Shown here one piece after another: positions 27,485 through 36,876 of a stretch of 40,771 nt of DNA. The number at the start of each line of letters is the position of its first letter. Positions within the stretch are counted from its first letter, which is position 1. The stretch is from Dehalococcoidia bacterium (GTDB taxonomy: Bacteria > Chloroflexota > Dehalococcoidia > Lucifugimonadales > Lucifugimonadaceae). Both the position numbers and the translations under genes were made by a program. The notes below the pieces were generated by a model. That model saw only the letters and a list, made by a program, of their open reading frames with translations. It was not told the origin of the DNA and did no database searches. The stretch lies in the NCBI GenBank assembly GCA_029936155.1, contig JAPYUK010000015.1, positions 1-40,771 on the forward strand, read 5' to 3'.

Positions 27485-28075
27485 ATGGTTGTAGAAAATC
27501 TCAAAAACTCACGAAAAGCCGCGGCAGCCATTGAGCCAATGTTCACTGAGCGCTGGTCGTCAAAATCGTTCACAAACGATTCGCTTAGCGATGATCAAAT
27601 CGCCTCACTTTTCGAAGCCGCACACTGGGCACCTTCATCGAGCAACAAGCAGCCATGGCTTTTTGTGTATGCGACCGACGGTCCGGATCGCGAGCGATTC
27701 AATTCAGTGCTGAACGAGCAAAATTGCAAATGGGCGCCGAACGCCGCGATGCTGGTTCTCGTGTTTGCTCGAACCGTTGGTGAAGACGGCGGAAAAATCC
27801 GAACTGCACAGTTCGATACCGGCGCTGCGTGGATGTCATTTGCTCTTCAGGCGAATCGCATGGGACTGAACACTCGGGCAATGGGCGGAATCGATCTTGA
27901 CGCCGCCTACGCCGCAGCCGGGATCGACCGTGCTTCGTTCGAAACTGTATGCGCACTCGCAGTCGGAGCTCCCGGCAACGAGGAAGACCTCGCTCCCGAG
28001 GCGCGTGAAGGCAACTCAGCCAATGGTCGAAAAGACGTCAGCGAAATTGCCTTCAAAGGAAAGTTCACCTCTTAA
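27485..28075 (+). CDS. Nitroreductase family protein
   Basis: RWSSKSFTNDSLSDDQIASLFEAAHWAPSSSNKQPWLFVYA. Confidence 0.93.
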   Translation: MVVENLKNSRKAAAAIEPMFTERWSSKSFTNDSLSDDQIASLFEAAHWAPSSSNKQPWLFVYATDGPDRERFNSVLNEQNCKWAPNAAMLVLVFARTVGEDGGKIRTAQFDTGAAWMSFALQANRMGLNTRAMGGIDLDAAYAAAGIDRASFETVCALAVGAPGNEEDLAPEAREGNSANGRKDVSEIAFKGKFTS

Positions 28076-28097
28076 ATTTGCTCGGCAGGACGTTGTT

Positions 28098-28970
28098 TCA
28101 GTCGCTCGCGGAATCTCGCTCGGCTGCAGCACCAGGAATTTCCGTCTCAGGATGTTGACGGATGTACTCGGCCTGTCGCGCTCCAAACATCTCCTGGAGT
28201 TGAATGGTCAAGCCACCATCTATCGCCAGAGTGTGGCCGGTGATGAATGAAGCGTCATCGGAACACAAGAACGAGATACCGTTCGCAATATCGCTCGGTA
28301 GCCCGGTACGCCGCAACGGATACTGATCGGCAAAAAAAGCATGCCCGGATGGGTTCTCCTCCCAGGACTTGGCAAGGCCTTCGCTGACGATGTGGCCAGG
28401 TGCGATGGCGTTAACCCGAATGCCATCAGGTCCGAAGTCCGTTGCCATCTGCCTGGTCATGCCGACTACACCGGCCTTTGCGGCCTCGTACACGAGCATT
28501 CCCGGTTCCTGTAGGAAACTGTGGACTGATGCGAGATTGATGATGTTTCCGCCGCCCTTAGAGCGCATGTGGGGGATAGCGTGTTTTGCACCGAGAAACA
28601 ACGCCTTGAGAAGAACATCTATTCCGTAGTCCCATCCGTCTTCGTCAACCGTTAGGGCGGTTCCCTGGATAATCGACACACCGTCGATCACGCCAAACGC
28701 ATTCTGGACAAGGATGTCGAGGCGTCCATACAGATCGACCGCTTCGTTGACCATGCGTGAGATATCTTCGCTTTGCGAAACATCAACATGGCTTGCAGCT
28801 GCTGTTCCTCCGGCTTGTTCGATCGTGGCAACGTTCGCCACTGCTGCAGCGTCGTTGATGTCGGCGATAAACACCTTTGCGCCTTCCGATGCGAGCTTGC
28901 GGGCGGTTGCCCCGCCGATGCCGAGTGCTCCACCGGTAACGATCGCTACCTGACCCTCGAACCTGCTCAT
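28098..28970 (-). CDS. SDR family oxidoreductase
   Basis: TGGALGIGGATA, YEAAKAGVVGMTRQMATDFGPDGIRVNAIAPG; start ATG at 28970. Confidence 0.95.
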   Translation of the reverse strand: MSRFEGQVAIVTGGALGIGGATARKLASEGAKVFIADINDAAAVANVATIEQAGGTAAASHVDVSQSEDISRMVNEAVDLYGRLDILVQNAFGVIDGVSIIQGTALTVDEDGWDYGIDVLLKALFLGAKHAIPHMRSKGGGNIINLASVHSFLQEPGMLVYEAAKAGVVGMTRQMATDFGPDGIRVNAIAPGHIVSEGLAKSWEENPSGHAFFADQYPLRRTGLPSDIANGISFLCSDDASFITGHTLAIDGGLTIQLQEMFGARQAEYIRQHPETEIPGAAAERDSASD

Positions 28971-29084
28971 GTTGCCTCTCAATATTTCGACTTTTGGGAT
29001 TGGTGAGCGGAATAGTATCGGAATTGTCTCGAGGAGCAACAAGCTCGGGTGGACGGTGGGTGAAGTAGGTGTGACACTTCCGGC

Positions 29085-30176
29085 ATGTCGACAATCCCGA
29101 TTCGTCGCGAAGAAATAACCCCTGAATGGCTTAGTGGTCTGTTAGCGGGAGAGGGCAAATGTGAAATCGCAGGACTCGATATAGTAGAAATGACTGGTCA
29201 CAACCCGGATCTTTCGCAGTTGTTTCGGGTGCGTATTTCGTATTTACGCCGGACCACTGAGCATCCCGACGTTGTGATCGTGAAGATCCCACCAGTTGAT
29301 GACGTGGTGCGAATCCGGGAAGCGGCTCACGGACCGTACGAAAGTGAACTGGGCAGCTATCGTTTGCTTGAATCATTTCAAGGTAGTTCGATAGCGAGGA
29401 CATATGGAGCTGTCGAGGATAGGCAGGAGCGAACAGCCGCCTTCGTATTCGAAGACATAGGTGTTTTTCCTGAAGGTCAGAAATACGCAAAAATCGATCT
29501 TTCCGTGGCCAAGAAAACGCTCGAATTCATGGCTTCCTATCAAGCTAAGTTCTGGCAGGATGAGTCATTAGGTGAAACAAACTGGATACGAGATGAGGCC
29601 TGGTCCTTCCTATTCAATCAGGATCCCATGGGTTCTGTGATCGGTTGGCAGGTGATTCGAGGCGACGACCGTTTCGAGAAGACCGGTGGGCTGATGGTAG
29701 CCGGCGAGTATCTTGGCGAACGTCTTACCGGGCTACGAAACGCCTTGAGCAGCCGACCGAGAACGCTGACACACAACGACTTTCATCAGGGGAACGTGCT
29801 GCTTCGCCAAACTTCAAATGGCCGCGAACCGGTGATTATCGACTGGCAGATGCCGGCTTATGCTGGCCCTACGAACGATCTAGCAAAGTTTCTGATGACA
29901 GCTGTACCGTTCGAAATTCTTGCTGAGTCCGAGCAAACTCTTGTTGTGCACTATGTAGAGACGCTTAGGGCGAAAGGTGTTGCTGACTATTCGTACGACG
30001 AGTGCTGGCGGGACTACCGTCGTGCGCAGGTCGCGACTTTTGCCAACTACGCCATCAGTTGCTACGAGACCTCACCAGATGGCAGGCTGATCGAATCGTC
30101 AGGTGATTCAACCCACGCCGTGATCAAAGCGCTGACGCTCGCTGATCCCGCAGAAATGCGCGAGATTCTGCCTTAG
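29085..30176 (+). CDS. Phosphotransferase family protein (APH/ecdysteroid kinase-like)
   Basis: LTHNDFHQGNVLL (catalytic HxDxxxxN), VIIDWQMPAYAGPTNDLAKFL. Confidence 0.92.
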   Translation: MSTIPIRREEITPEWLSGLLAGEGKCEIAGLDIVEMTGHNPDLSQLFRVRISYLRRTTEHPDVVIVKIPPVDDVVRIREAAHGPYESELGSYRLLESFQGSSIARTYGAVEDRQERTAAFVFEDIGVFPEGQKYAKIDLSVAKKTLEFMASYQAKFWQDESLGETNWIRDEAWSFLFNQDPMGSVIGWQVIRGDDRFEKTGGLMVAGEYLGERLTGLRNALSSRPRTLTHNDFHQGNVLLRQTSNGREPVIIDWQMPAYAGPTNDLAKFLMTAVPFEILAESEQTLVVHYVETLRAKGVADYSYDECWRDYRRAQVATFANYAISCYETSPDGRLIESSGDSTHAVIKALTLADPAEMREILP

Positions 30177-31372
30177 CCCTTCGGCTTCGAAGCCTGCTTG
30201 AACAGTGCGAAGCTCGCCGAGTATCCATGTAGGAAAGTCTGATCTCCTATAGGCCCGATCTCACCGTTAGAAAAGAATCCAGCGATGGGAATATCGGCAA
30301 CCATGTCGGTAAACATGGTCGTATCGTGGTCGGGCGACCCGTAGAGGTACTGGCCACGACCAAGACAGCTGAACAGCAGGGCAGAAGCTGGAATGTCGTC
30401 CTCGTCGAGATTGTCGATGTACTCTTCGAGCATCATCCTGAGATCTTCGTCGGCGGCCTGTGCATCTCGAACGAAGAACTGCACAACCTGTCCCTCCTGG
30501 ACAAGTTCACCAACTGCAAGCGTGCCATCTTCTTCGTCGGCTCCTAGCACGTTCCTGATCAGAAACTCGCTTTCACTACGATCCTGCGCAAGACGATCCA
30601 TGATTATCCCGATCTGTAAGGATCGTCTGATCAATCGCTTCTCACGAGTCTCGGCGGCTTCAAATAGATCACGCAAAACTTCGAGCGGCGTCTGGTTGCC
30701 CAGCTTTGAAATCACATTGATTTCGGACTTGGTAACCACTAAAGGCTTGCCGATGGGTCGGCAGCCCTGCGCAACAACAGTCTCAACCGCAAGGTCACCG
30801 GTAAAGGCCACGCCGACGGCGCCTGAGCGTACCGACTTGTCGTTGATAAAGAGTGCGTTGGAACCAGGCTGACCGCCTCCACTTGCAAGCCCGCCTATTT
30901 TCACTGCGTCTGGATATGCAAAATCGAGCCCAGCCAAGAGATGATCACTTCGCAACGTGAACGGATCGGGCAGCAACATGATTGCAGGGCAGTCTTCAGA
31001 ACGAATTCCTAGAAGCGTCTGCCAGTCTTGGGGAGGTGCGTCAGGGCTCGGTAATTCGTCCTGATTGAGGTGAAACGGAGCCAGTTCAACACCCGGAAGT
31101 ATGGCAGCGGAAATTGCTATCCCCGGCCGACGTTCAACTTCCTGCCCGGCGCCAATTACCCCGGCTGCGGAACAGCCGATAAGCACTTTGGCCCCAAGGG
31201 CTTCGGCGAGCACTTCCGGTGCTGTGAAATATGAGGGGGCGTGGTGTGACGATATGAAAACCACGGCCAGATCGGGATGCTGACCATCCAGACTCGCAAG
31301 AATCTGTTCAGATGCCTGGTTGATCGCCTCTGTAAAAGAAGGCGAATCAGAAACGGCAGAACTCCAACGCAA
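30173..31372 (-). CDS. FIST N/C-domain protein
   Basis: RWSSAVSDSPSFTEAINQA, VFISSHHAPSYF, KVLIGCSAAGVIGAGQEVE, C-terminal IPIAGFFSNGEIGPIGDQTFLHGYSASFALF; TTG start at 31372 proposed (ORF extends to 31441). Confidence 0.85.
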   Translation of the reverse strand: MRWSSAVSDSPSFTEAINQASEQILASLDGQHPDLAVVFISSHHAPSYFTAPEVLAEALGAKVLIGCSAAGVIGAGQEVERRPGIAISAAILPGVELAPFHLNQDELPSPDAPPQDWQTLLGIRSEDCPAIMLLPDPFTLRSDHLLAGLDFAYPDAVKIGGLASGGGQPGSNALFINDKSVRSGAVGVAFTGDLAVETVVAQGCRPIGKPLVVTKSEINVISKLGNQTPLEVLRDLFEAAETREKRLIRRSLQIGIIMDRLAQDRSESEFLIRNVLGADEEDGTLAVGELVQEGQVVQFFVRDAQAADEDLRMMLEEYIDNLDEDDIPASALLFSCLGRGQYLYGSPDHDTTMFTDMVADIPIAGFFSNGEIGPIGDQTFLHGYSASFALFKQASKPKG

Positions 31373-31480
31373 GTTTTGCTTCTCCCGTCCCGGGTTGGCC
31401 GAACGGCTCGACCGGGATGTATCCCTGTTGCTCTGCACCACTGGCGTTCTTATTCACCAGCGATGCAAAGCAGGGTTGCT

Positions 31481-32788
31481 CTACAGCGTCGGCAGAACGG
31501 CAGCAGCCGCGGCGACAGTCTTATCTATATCTTCGTTCGTGTGTGCTGAAGAAAGGTGAATCCGACCGTTAGAAGCAAGTCGGATTCCTTTTTTCAGCAT
31601 CTCTGTGGCGAATCGCCCGTACTTGCTGTCGTCGCAATTACGTGCATGGTCTCGCCAATTGGTTATTTCTTGTTTCGTGGTGAACGATATCGAAAACACC
31701 GATCCGACACCTTGCACATGTAAGTCAGACTCTAGCGATTTTGCGATTTCGCGTAATCCATCCATTAATCGTAGCCCTTTTCCATTCAAATCCCGGTAAA
31801 AATTGTCACCCTGCCCCTGGATGTGTTTGAGCGATGCGTAAGTGGCTGCAATTGACATCACGTTTGAGTTGAAACTCCCACCGTGATACACAGTTCCATC
31901 TCCGATTAGGTCCATAATGTCCCGCCGACCCACAATCATGGCGATGGGAAATCCTCCCGCCATCGACTTCGCGTAGGTCGCCAAATCGGGGGTAATTCCA
32001 AGGACTTCCTGTGCTCCACCCCGTGCTACTCGGAAACCGGTAATGACCTCGTCAAAGGCCAATAATGCGCCGTTTTCACGGCAGATTTTCAGCACACCTT
32101 CCATGTAACCGGGTGCTGGAACGATGCAGTTGGTGTTGGCAAGAATCGGCTCCATGATAATGCCAGCTATCTCGTCGGGATGATCGGCAAACGCCTTTTC
32201 GAGCAACTCGAGGTCGTTCCACTGGCAGATCACCAATCCGTCAGCCGTAGCGTCGTCCATACCCTCAGACTCCCCAACAGGTACTGGGGCGTCTTCTGGC
32301 CCGGCCTTGTCGAGTGGCGGGTGAACGCTCCAGTTAACCGAGTCCATCCAACCGTGGTAGTGGCCTTCAAACTTTAAAATCTTCGGGCGGCCAGTGAATC
32401 CACGCATCGTCCTAAAGAGCAGCTGGTCAATTTCGGTTCCTGACGAAGCGAATCGAACCGTCGCGTTTTCCATCGGGATCATGTCGAGAGCCATCTCCGC
32501 AACTTCTAGCTCGCGCTCAAACTGACCAGCGAAGACGTAGCCCTTCTCCATATCTTCGTTCACCTGCTTGTTTATGAAGTCGGGTGAATGTCCGAACAGG
32601 TTAGGGCCCATTCCCTGAATGTAGTCGATGTACTCATTGCCGTCCGCGTCCCACATCTTGGAACCTTTGGCATGAGTGAAAAAGAGCGGCACATCAGCGG
32701 GTTCATTGACTCTGATCTGACTTGATACACCACCAGCTACGAGCTCTTTCGCCTTGTCGAAAAGGGCCGTAGAACGATCGAAATTCAT
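31481..32788 (-). CDS. Class III aminotransferase, glutamate-1-semialdehyde 2,1-aminomutase-like
   Basis: DADGNEYIDYIQGMGPNLFGHSP, RFASSGTEIDQLLFR, AFDEVITGFRVARGGAQEVLGITPDLATYAKSMAGGFPIAMIVG. Confidence 0.93.
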   Translation of the reverse strand: MNFDRSTALFDKAKELVAGGVSSQIRVNEPADVPLFFTHAKGSKMWDADGNEYIDYIQGMGPNLFGHSPDFINKQVNEDMEKGYVFAGQFERELEVAEMALDMIPMENATVRFASSGTEIDQLLFRTMRGFTGRPKILKFEGHYHGWMDSVNWSVHPPLDKAGPEDAPVPVGESEGMDDATADGLVICQWNDLELLEKAFADHPDEIAGIIMEPILANTNCIVPAPGYMEGVLKICRENGALLAFDEVITGFRVARGGAQEVLGITPDLATYAKSMAGGFPIAMIVGRRDIMDLIGDGTVYHGGSFNSNVMSIAATYASLKHIQGQGDNFYRDLNGKGLRLMDGLREIAKSLESDLHVQGVGSVFSISFTTKQEITNWRDHARNCDDSKYGRFATEMLKKGIRLASNGRIHLSSAHTNEDIDKTVAAAAAVLPTL

Positions 32789-32875
32789 CGAGAGAGTTAC
32801 CTTTGCAGAAATACGTGTTCGAGTACAACGCGAAAATTGTATCGCCCCAACGGCGGCATCGCATGAAAATCGGTC

Positions 32876-32904
32876 CCATGAATTGCTTTCATGGAGCTTT
32901 TTTT
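32876..32904 (+). terminator. Intrinsic-terminator-like hairpin with T7 and no upstream + strand CDS
   Basis: CCATGAA-TTGCT-TTCATGG stem then AGC TTTTTTT. Confidence 0.45.
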
Positions 32905-32919
32905 GTCAGGATCCTAGGC

Positions 32920-33660
32920 CTATTCGGGTACCTCATAACCCATGATGTTCGGCGGATTATCCACGTACTGACGAATCGCCTCCCTTAGCTCCTCGACCGT
33001 GTGCACATCTGCATGCGGTTTCTCGTTCCACGATCGAGGTTGCTGCTCGGAGTGCCGACCCGAAACGAAGCGTATCGCTGTCATGCCAAGCATTCTCGCG
33101 GGAACGATGTCGTTGTCGATGCGGTCGCCAACCATGATGGCTTCTTGCGGCTTGACCCCAAGGCCTTCGCAGGAGTGGAGCCATAAACGTGAATCGGGCT
33201 TGCGAATGTTGATCGTTCCAGAAACTTCTTGGTAAGTGAAATACTTCAATATGCCGAATCGTTCCATGTTTTCCAGTGCGACTGTCGGCTGATTGGCTGC
33301 GAGCCCGAGTAGTAGACCCTCTTCGGATAGTTCGGCGAGCAACTCAGACATGCCTTCTCGTAGTTCGAAGTCACCTCGGGCAGCATTCCGCATCGGCACG
33401 GTATTCATCAACTCCGCTTCGACTTTGTCGATCAAAGCCATATCGCCTTCAGCGATTTTCCACATGATCGAGTGGTAAGTCTTCGCGGAAAACACATCGA
33501 TAGCCCAGCGATTGACCTCCGCATATTCTGCATCGGTAATCGTAATTCCATGATTCCTGAAAGACGCGATTATTTGTTCGTCGATCATGCGATCCATGAT
33601 CGTCTCGGTGTCGAGCGGCCCGCCCACATCGAACAAAACAGCCTTGATTTCGTGAATCAT
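32920..33660 (-). CDS. HAD family hydrolase
   Basis: AVLFDVGGPLDT, GLAANQP, KPDSRLWLHSCEGLGVKPQEAIMVGDRIDNDIVPARMLGM; start ATG at 33660. Confidence 0.92.
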   Translation of the reverse strand: MIHEIKAVLFDVGGPLDTETIMDRMIDEQIIASFRNHGITITDAEYAEVNRWAIDVFSAKTYHSIMWKIAEGDMALIDKVEAELMNTVPMRNAARGDFELREGMSELLAELSEEGLLLGLAANQPTVALENMERFGILKYFTYQEVSGTINIRKPDSRLWLHSCEGLGVKPQEAIMVGDRIDNDIVPARMLGMTAIRFVSGRHSEQQPRSWNEKPHADVHTVEELREAIRQYVDNPPNIMGYEVPE

Positions 33661-33700
33661 GGTTTGAGGGTACAGAATTCGAGACACTCGACCCACCCAC

Positions 33701-33731
33701 TGTCATGCTGAATTTATTTCAGTATCTCTCA
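33701..33731 (+). repeat. Dispersed repeat copy 1 (TGTCATGCTGAATTTATTTCAGTATCTCTCA)
   Basis: Near-identical to 38911-38942 and the reverse complement of 39006-39031. Confidence 0.75.
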
Positions 33732-33858
33732 CGCCTGCAGCGTCGGATGCCGACGGCCACGAGCTCCCATCGATAGGGCCCACCCCAGATCCCTCGATTC
33801 CACATCGTCCACTCGGGACGCAAGCAGTTCCGTCCTCAAGTAAACGTGGCTACGCCAC

Positions 33859-34782
33859 CTAAACCAAATACTTCTTAGCCACCTTCGCAACGTAGCTGTA
33901 GCTAGGGTTCACAAACTGCGTAACACGGGCTTCGAGACACTGTGAAAGGAAGATATACGCCTCCCCCTGGCTCATACCGTATGACGCCTCGAGCCAGAGA
34001 ATCATCTCCGATAGCGCAATCCTGAACGCATCCTCGGCCGGCTTCTCGCAGGCGGTGGTCATGATGTACTCGTCGTTCTCGATCCGAGGCCACGTCATTT
34101 CTTCCGGCTTTTCGCTTAGCGACACTTTGAGCGTCACTTTGCCACCGGTTTCGATCCCACCACCACCACAAATCTCGCCATCACCCTGTCGGGCGTGCAT
34201 GTCGCCAACATGAAGCAATCCACCCTCATGGTTGACCGGGATACTTAGCTTTGCACCGTTCGTAACTTCCTGAATATCGAAGTTGCCACCCCACTCGCCA
34301 GCCCAGGCATTTGTGCGGGCTTCTCGCGGAGGGGCTAATCCGATAACTCCCATCATTGGCTCAACCGGGAACCTCAGCTTGTTGTTCCAGATGATCTCGT
34401 CGTTCTCGATCCGGCAGATCCTGAACTGTTCTCCAATGTTTGAAGGCCCAAGGTACCCGGGCATGGCGCCGGTCGACCCTCGATACATCGTCCAGCCAAC
34501 GGGATGAACTTTTATTTCGCCAACTTCCACAGTAAGTAAGTCGCCAGGCTTCGCACCTTCAACGTAAATACATCCCGACGATGCATTGCCGCGATCGTTC
34601 GGCTGGCTGTCGGACCGGTACTGGTTGTACAGATCACGAATGTCGTCGGGCACTCGATCGGCATCAGGCCCTCGATTCATCTGGGTTTCAACCTCGAACC
34701 ACTCGCCCGGTTTGACGCTCAAGGTCACGGGGTTGCCTGCGGAGTGTTCGTAGTAAAGAGTCTCAGTTGTGGCTTTCAGCAT
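33859..34782 (-). CDS. Acetamidase/formamidase family protein
   Basis: SVKPGEWFEVETQMNRG, GCIYVEGAKPGDLLTVEV, GGNFDIQEVTNGAKLSIPVNHEGGLLHVGDMHARQGDGEICGGGGIETGGKVTLKV. Confidence 0.95.
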   Translation of the reverse strand: MLKATTETLYYEHSAGNPVTLSVKPGEWFEVETQMNRGPDADRVPDDIRDLYNQYRSDSQPNDRGNASSGCIYVEGAKPGDLLTVEVGEIKVHPVGWTMYRGSTGAMPGYLGPSNIGEQFRICRIENDEIIWNNKLRFPVEPMMGVIGLAPPREARTNAWAGEWGGNFDIQEVTNGAKLSIPVNHEGGLLHVGDMHARQGDGEICGGGGIETGGKVTLKVSLSEKPEEMTWPRIENDEYIMTTACEKPAEDAFRIALSEMILWLEASYGMSQGEAYIFLSQCLEARVTQFVNPSYSYVAKVAKKYLV

Positions 34783-34887
34783 TAGGTTTCACCGTGATTG
34801 TGTTTGAATCGAGAGCTTGTCGAGCAGATGGGCGAAAGTGTAGCCCTACTGATCACCGAAGCAAGCATGATTACAATCTTCGAGCGC

Positions 34888-34920
34888 AAAAAAAGACCCG
34901 AGGAGAAATTCCTCGAATCT
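34888..34920 (-). terminator. Intrinsic terminator (minus strand)
   Basis: Minus: AGATTCGAGGA-ATTTC-TCCTCGGGTCT-TTTTTT, 11-bp stem with two G-U pairs. Confidence 0.75.
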
Positions 34921-34953
34921 TAATATTCGTCTTTCGTCGATAGAACGATTGAA

Positions 34954-35232
34954 CTAGGCTGTCTTTCGAGCAATTTTACGAGCTGCTTGAAGCTTCATGC
35001 GAGCCTGACTGAAGCTCAGAGGAAAGCTGCTTAGTGGCTGTAATAGCCTCGTTCTCCGCGTATTCTTTGGCAGCTTCTGTCTCGGCGCGGCGTTTGCGGG
35101 CGGTAACTCGCTCATCCCGAGATAGCTCTCGGAGTAGCAGAGCCTATCGCCATGCTGCCTCGGCTGACGCGTTGGCGGTTGGCAGCGAGATCAGACTGCT
35201 AAGCAGTGAGCCTTTTTAGATCGCTGAGCCAT
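34954..35232 (-). pseudogene. Frame-broken small Lys/Arg/Ala-rich protein gene with intact RBS and terminator
   Basis: GAGGAGA then ATG (MAQRSKKAHCLAV*); middle in another frame ALLLRELSRDERVTARKRRAETEAAKEYAENEAITATKQLSSELQ; end back in the starting frame FSQARMKLQAARKIARKTA*. Confidence 0.45.
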
Positions 35233-35478
35233 TGTTCTCCTCGTTTTGTCATTCGGCATCTTGTGATGCCCCGGCCGGTCGCCACCCTGTTGAGAGCTTC
35301 GCTTGCACGGATCGTTATTCACACCTGACGCTTAGTACCGTAGCCTTGCTTACCAGAACCACCCATGTTGCTAACAACGTGTGTCCCTATGTGTATGCAC
35401 ACAAAATCAACCGCCACTGGCAATATTTACAGACGTACTCAGCCAAACGTATTCAGAACTTCAACCATTCCACTTTAG

Positions 35479-36324
35479 ATGAACTCAGATTTCACAGAAC
35501 TCAAAGGGACCTTCGGCGCCACTGCTATTACGGGTGAGATTGTCCATCTGGACGTGACGACTTCGACTATGGACGTCGCCTGGAAGCTAGTTCGCGATGG
35601 AGCAGCCGACGGGACAGTAGTTATCGCCGACCACCAATCTGAGGGGCGGGGGCGCCACGATCGATCATGGGTGTCGAAACAGAGAGAAGACATCCTGTGC
35701 TCGGTCATCTTGCGCCCTCGTGTCGCTCTGGCTGGCGAACTGTTGATGCTTGCAGCACTTTCCGTTTCTGAGGTAGCGGATTCGTATGGAATGGACGCCG
35801 GAATTAAGTGGCCGAATGATGTTCAGGTGAAAGGGTTAAAAATCGCCGGTGTTATTGCGGAGTCGATTACAGGTCCGGCGAGCGCAGATGTAGATGCCAT
35901 TGGAGTTGAGTCGCCTTTGGAAGCGCACATGAGTCAGGATCGAATCGCAGCGGTTATTGGTATCGGGCTCAACGTGAATTTCGATCCCGAATCAGTGGGC
36001 AGGTTCGCACCTGATTCGACGAGTCTTTCAGTACAAGTGGGCAAGCAGATTAACCGTGTCGAAGTTTTTCGACGTGTTCTGCAAAGACTCGATCACCACT
36101 ACTCGTCGATTGCCGCGGGCGGATCGGTTGTCATGGCTTGGCGCAATAAACTCACAACACTCGGTCGTGAGGTAACAGTTGTCGGTGGTAAACCCGGCGA
36201 TACGACTAACCTGCACGGACTGGCACATGACGTCGATTCGATAGGGCGGTTGATCGTACGTGATGAGAATGGTAGGGACTGGCCGGTGTCGGCCGGTGAA
36301 GTGACGGTCAGGGACATCCGGTGA
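35479..36324 (+). CDS. birA: Biotin--[acetyl-CoA-carboxylase] ligase
   Basis: DGTVVIADHQSEGRGRHDRSWVS, IKWPNDVQVKGLKIAGVIAES, VIGIGLNVNF. Confidence 0.95.
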   Translation: MNSDFTELKGTFGATAITGEIVHLDVTTSTMDVAWKLVRDGAADGTVVIADHQSEGRGRHDRSWVSKQREDILCSVILRPRVALAGELLMLAALSVSEVADSYGMDAGIKWPNDVQVKGLKIAGVIAESITGPASADVDAIGVESPLEAHMSQDRIAAVIGIGLNVNFDPESVGRFAPDSTSLSVQVGKQINRVEVFRRVLQRLDHHYSSIAAGGSVVMAWRNKLTTLGREVTVVGGKPGDTTNLHGLAHDVDSIGRLIVRDENGRDWPVSAGEVTVRDIR

Positions 36325-36638
36325 CTCAATCCGATGTCGTTAGGATCAGCATCAGGCTCCAACCGCGAGCTTCTCGAGATGAAGTCGCGGGCTGGCAGGA
36401 ATCTGGGCAGCCATCTCAGTCAAAAAGTAATGAAATTGCGCTCTCCCTACGCGTCCGCGTGCGAGCAGCGCCGGTCGATGGCGCGGCGAACACAGCACTA
36501 GTCCAGTTGTTGGCAAAGCGGTTGGGTGTTGCGAAAAGCAGGGTGTCGCTGGTTTCAGGTGCGACGGCACGTAACAAGGTCGTCGAGATCGAAGGTATTT
36601 CTACCTCCGAGGCCAAAAACCGCCTCAACCACTCATGA
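36321..36638 (+). CDS. DUF167/YggU family protein
   Basis: RISIRLQPRASRDEVAGW, LRVRVRAAPVDGAANTALVQLLAKRLGVAKSRVSLVSGATARNKVVEIEG. Confidence 0.95.
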   Translation: MTQSDVVRISIRLQPRASRDEVAGWQESGQPSQSKSNEIALSLRVRVRAAPVDGAANTALVQLLAKRLGVAKSRVSLVSGATARNKVVEIEGISTSEAKNRLNHS

Positions 36639-36876
36639 GTCTGCTCGACACGTAAAACAGAGTCAGCATTACGATCATAGGGCTTAGGTCGATCATGCCT
36701 ATTCGTGGTATGAGTTTCGACGCCGGGATCATCACCGGATCAGTGATCTGGTACAAAAGCTGGATAATAGGGTGATGTCGTGCACTAGGGAACCAGGATG
36801 TCATTGCACGGGCGAAAATCAGGTACCCGAATATCTGCAGTAACCAGCCGATGAAGCCTAGAAGATCTCCGCTCAT
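36625..36876 (-). CDS. YggT family membrane protein
   Basis: 83 aa, two TMs, YQITDPVMIPASKLIPRIGMIDLSPMIVML. Confidence 0.93.
   Translation of the reverse strand: MSGDLLGFIGWLLQIFGYLIFARAMTSWFPSARHHPIIQLLYQITDPVMIPASKLIPRIGMIDLSPMIVMLTLFYVSSRLMSG

Noticed and set aside
35191-35193. Second possible Sec codon (TGA after MAQRSKKAHCLAV on the minus strand)
   Set aside because: No clear SECIS-like hairpin follows, the downstream reading in that frame is not protein-like, and the better coding signal moves to another frame; pseudogene decay is simpler.
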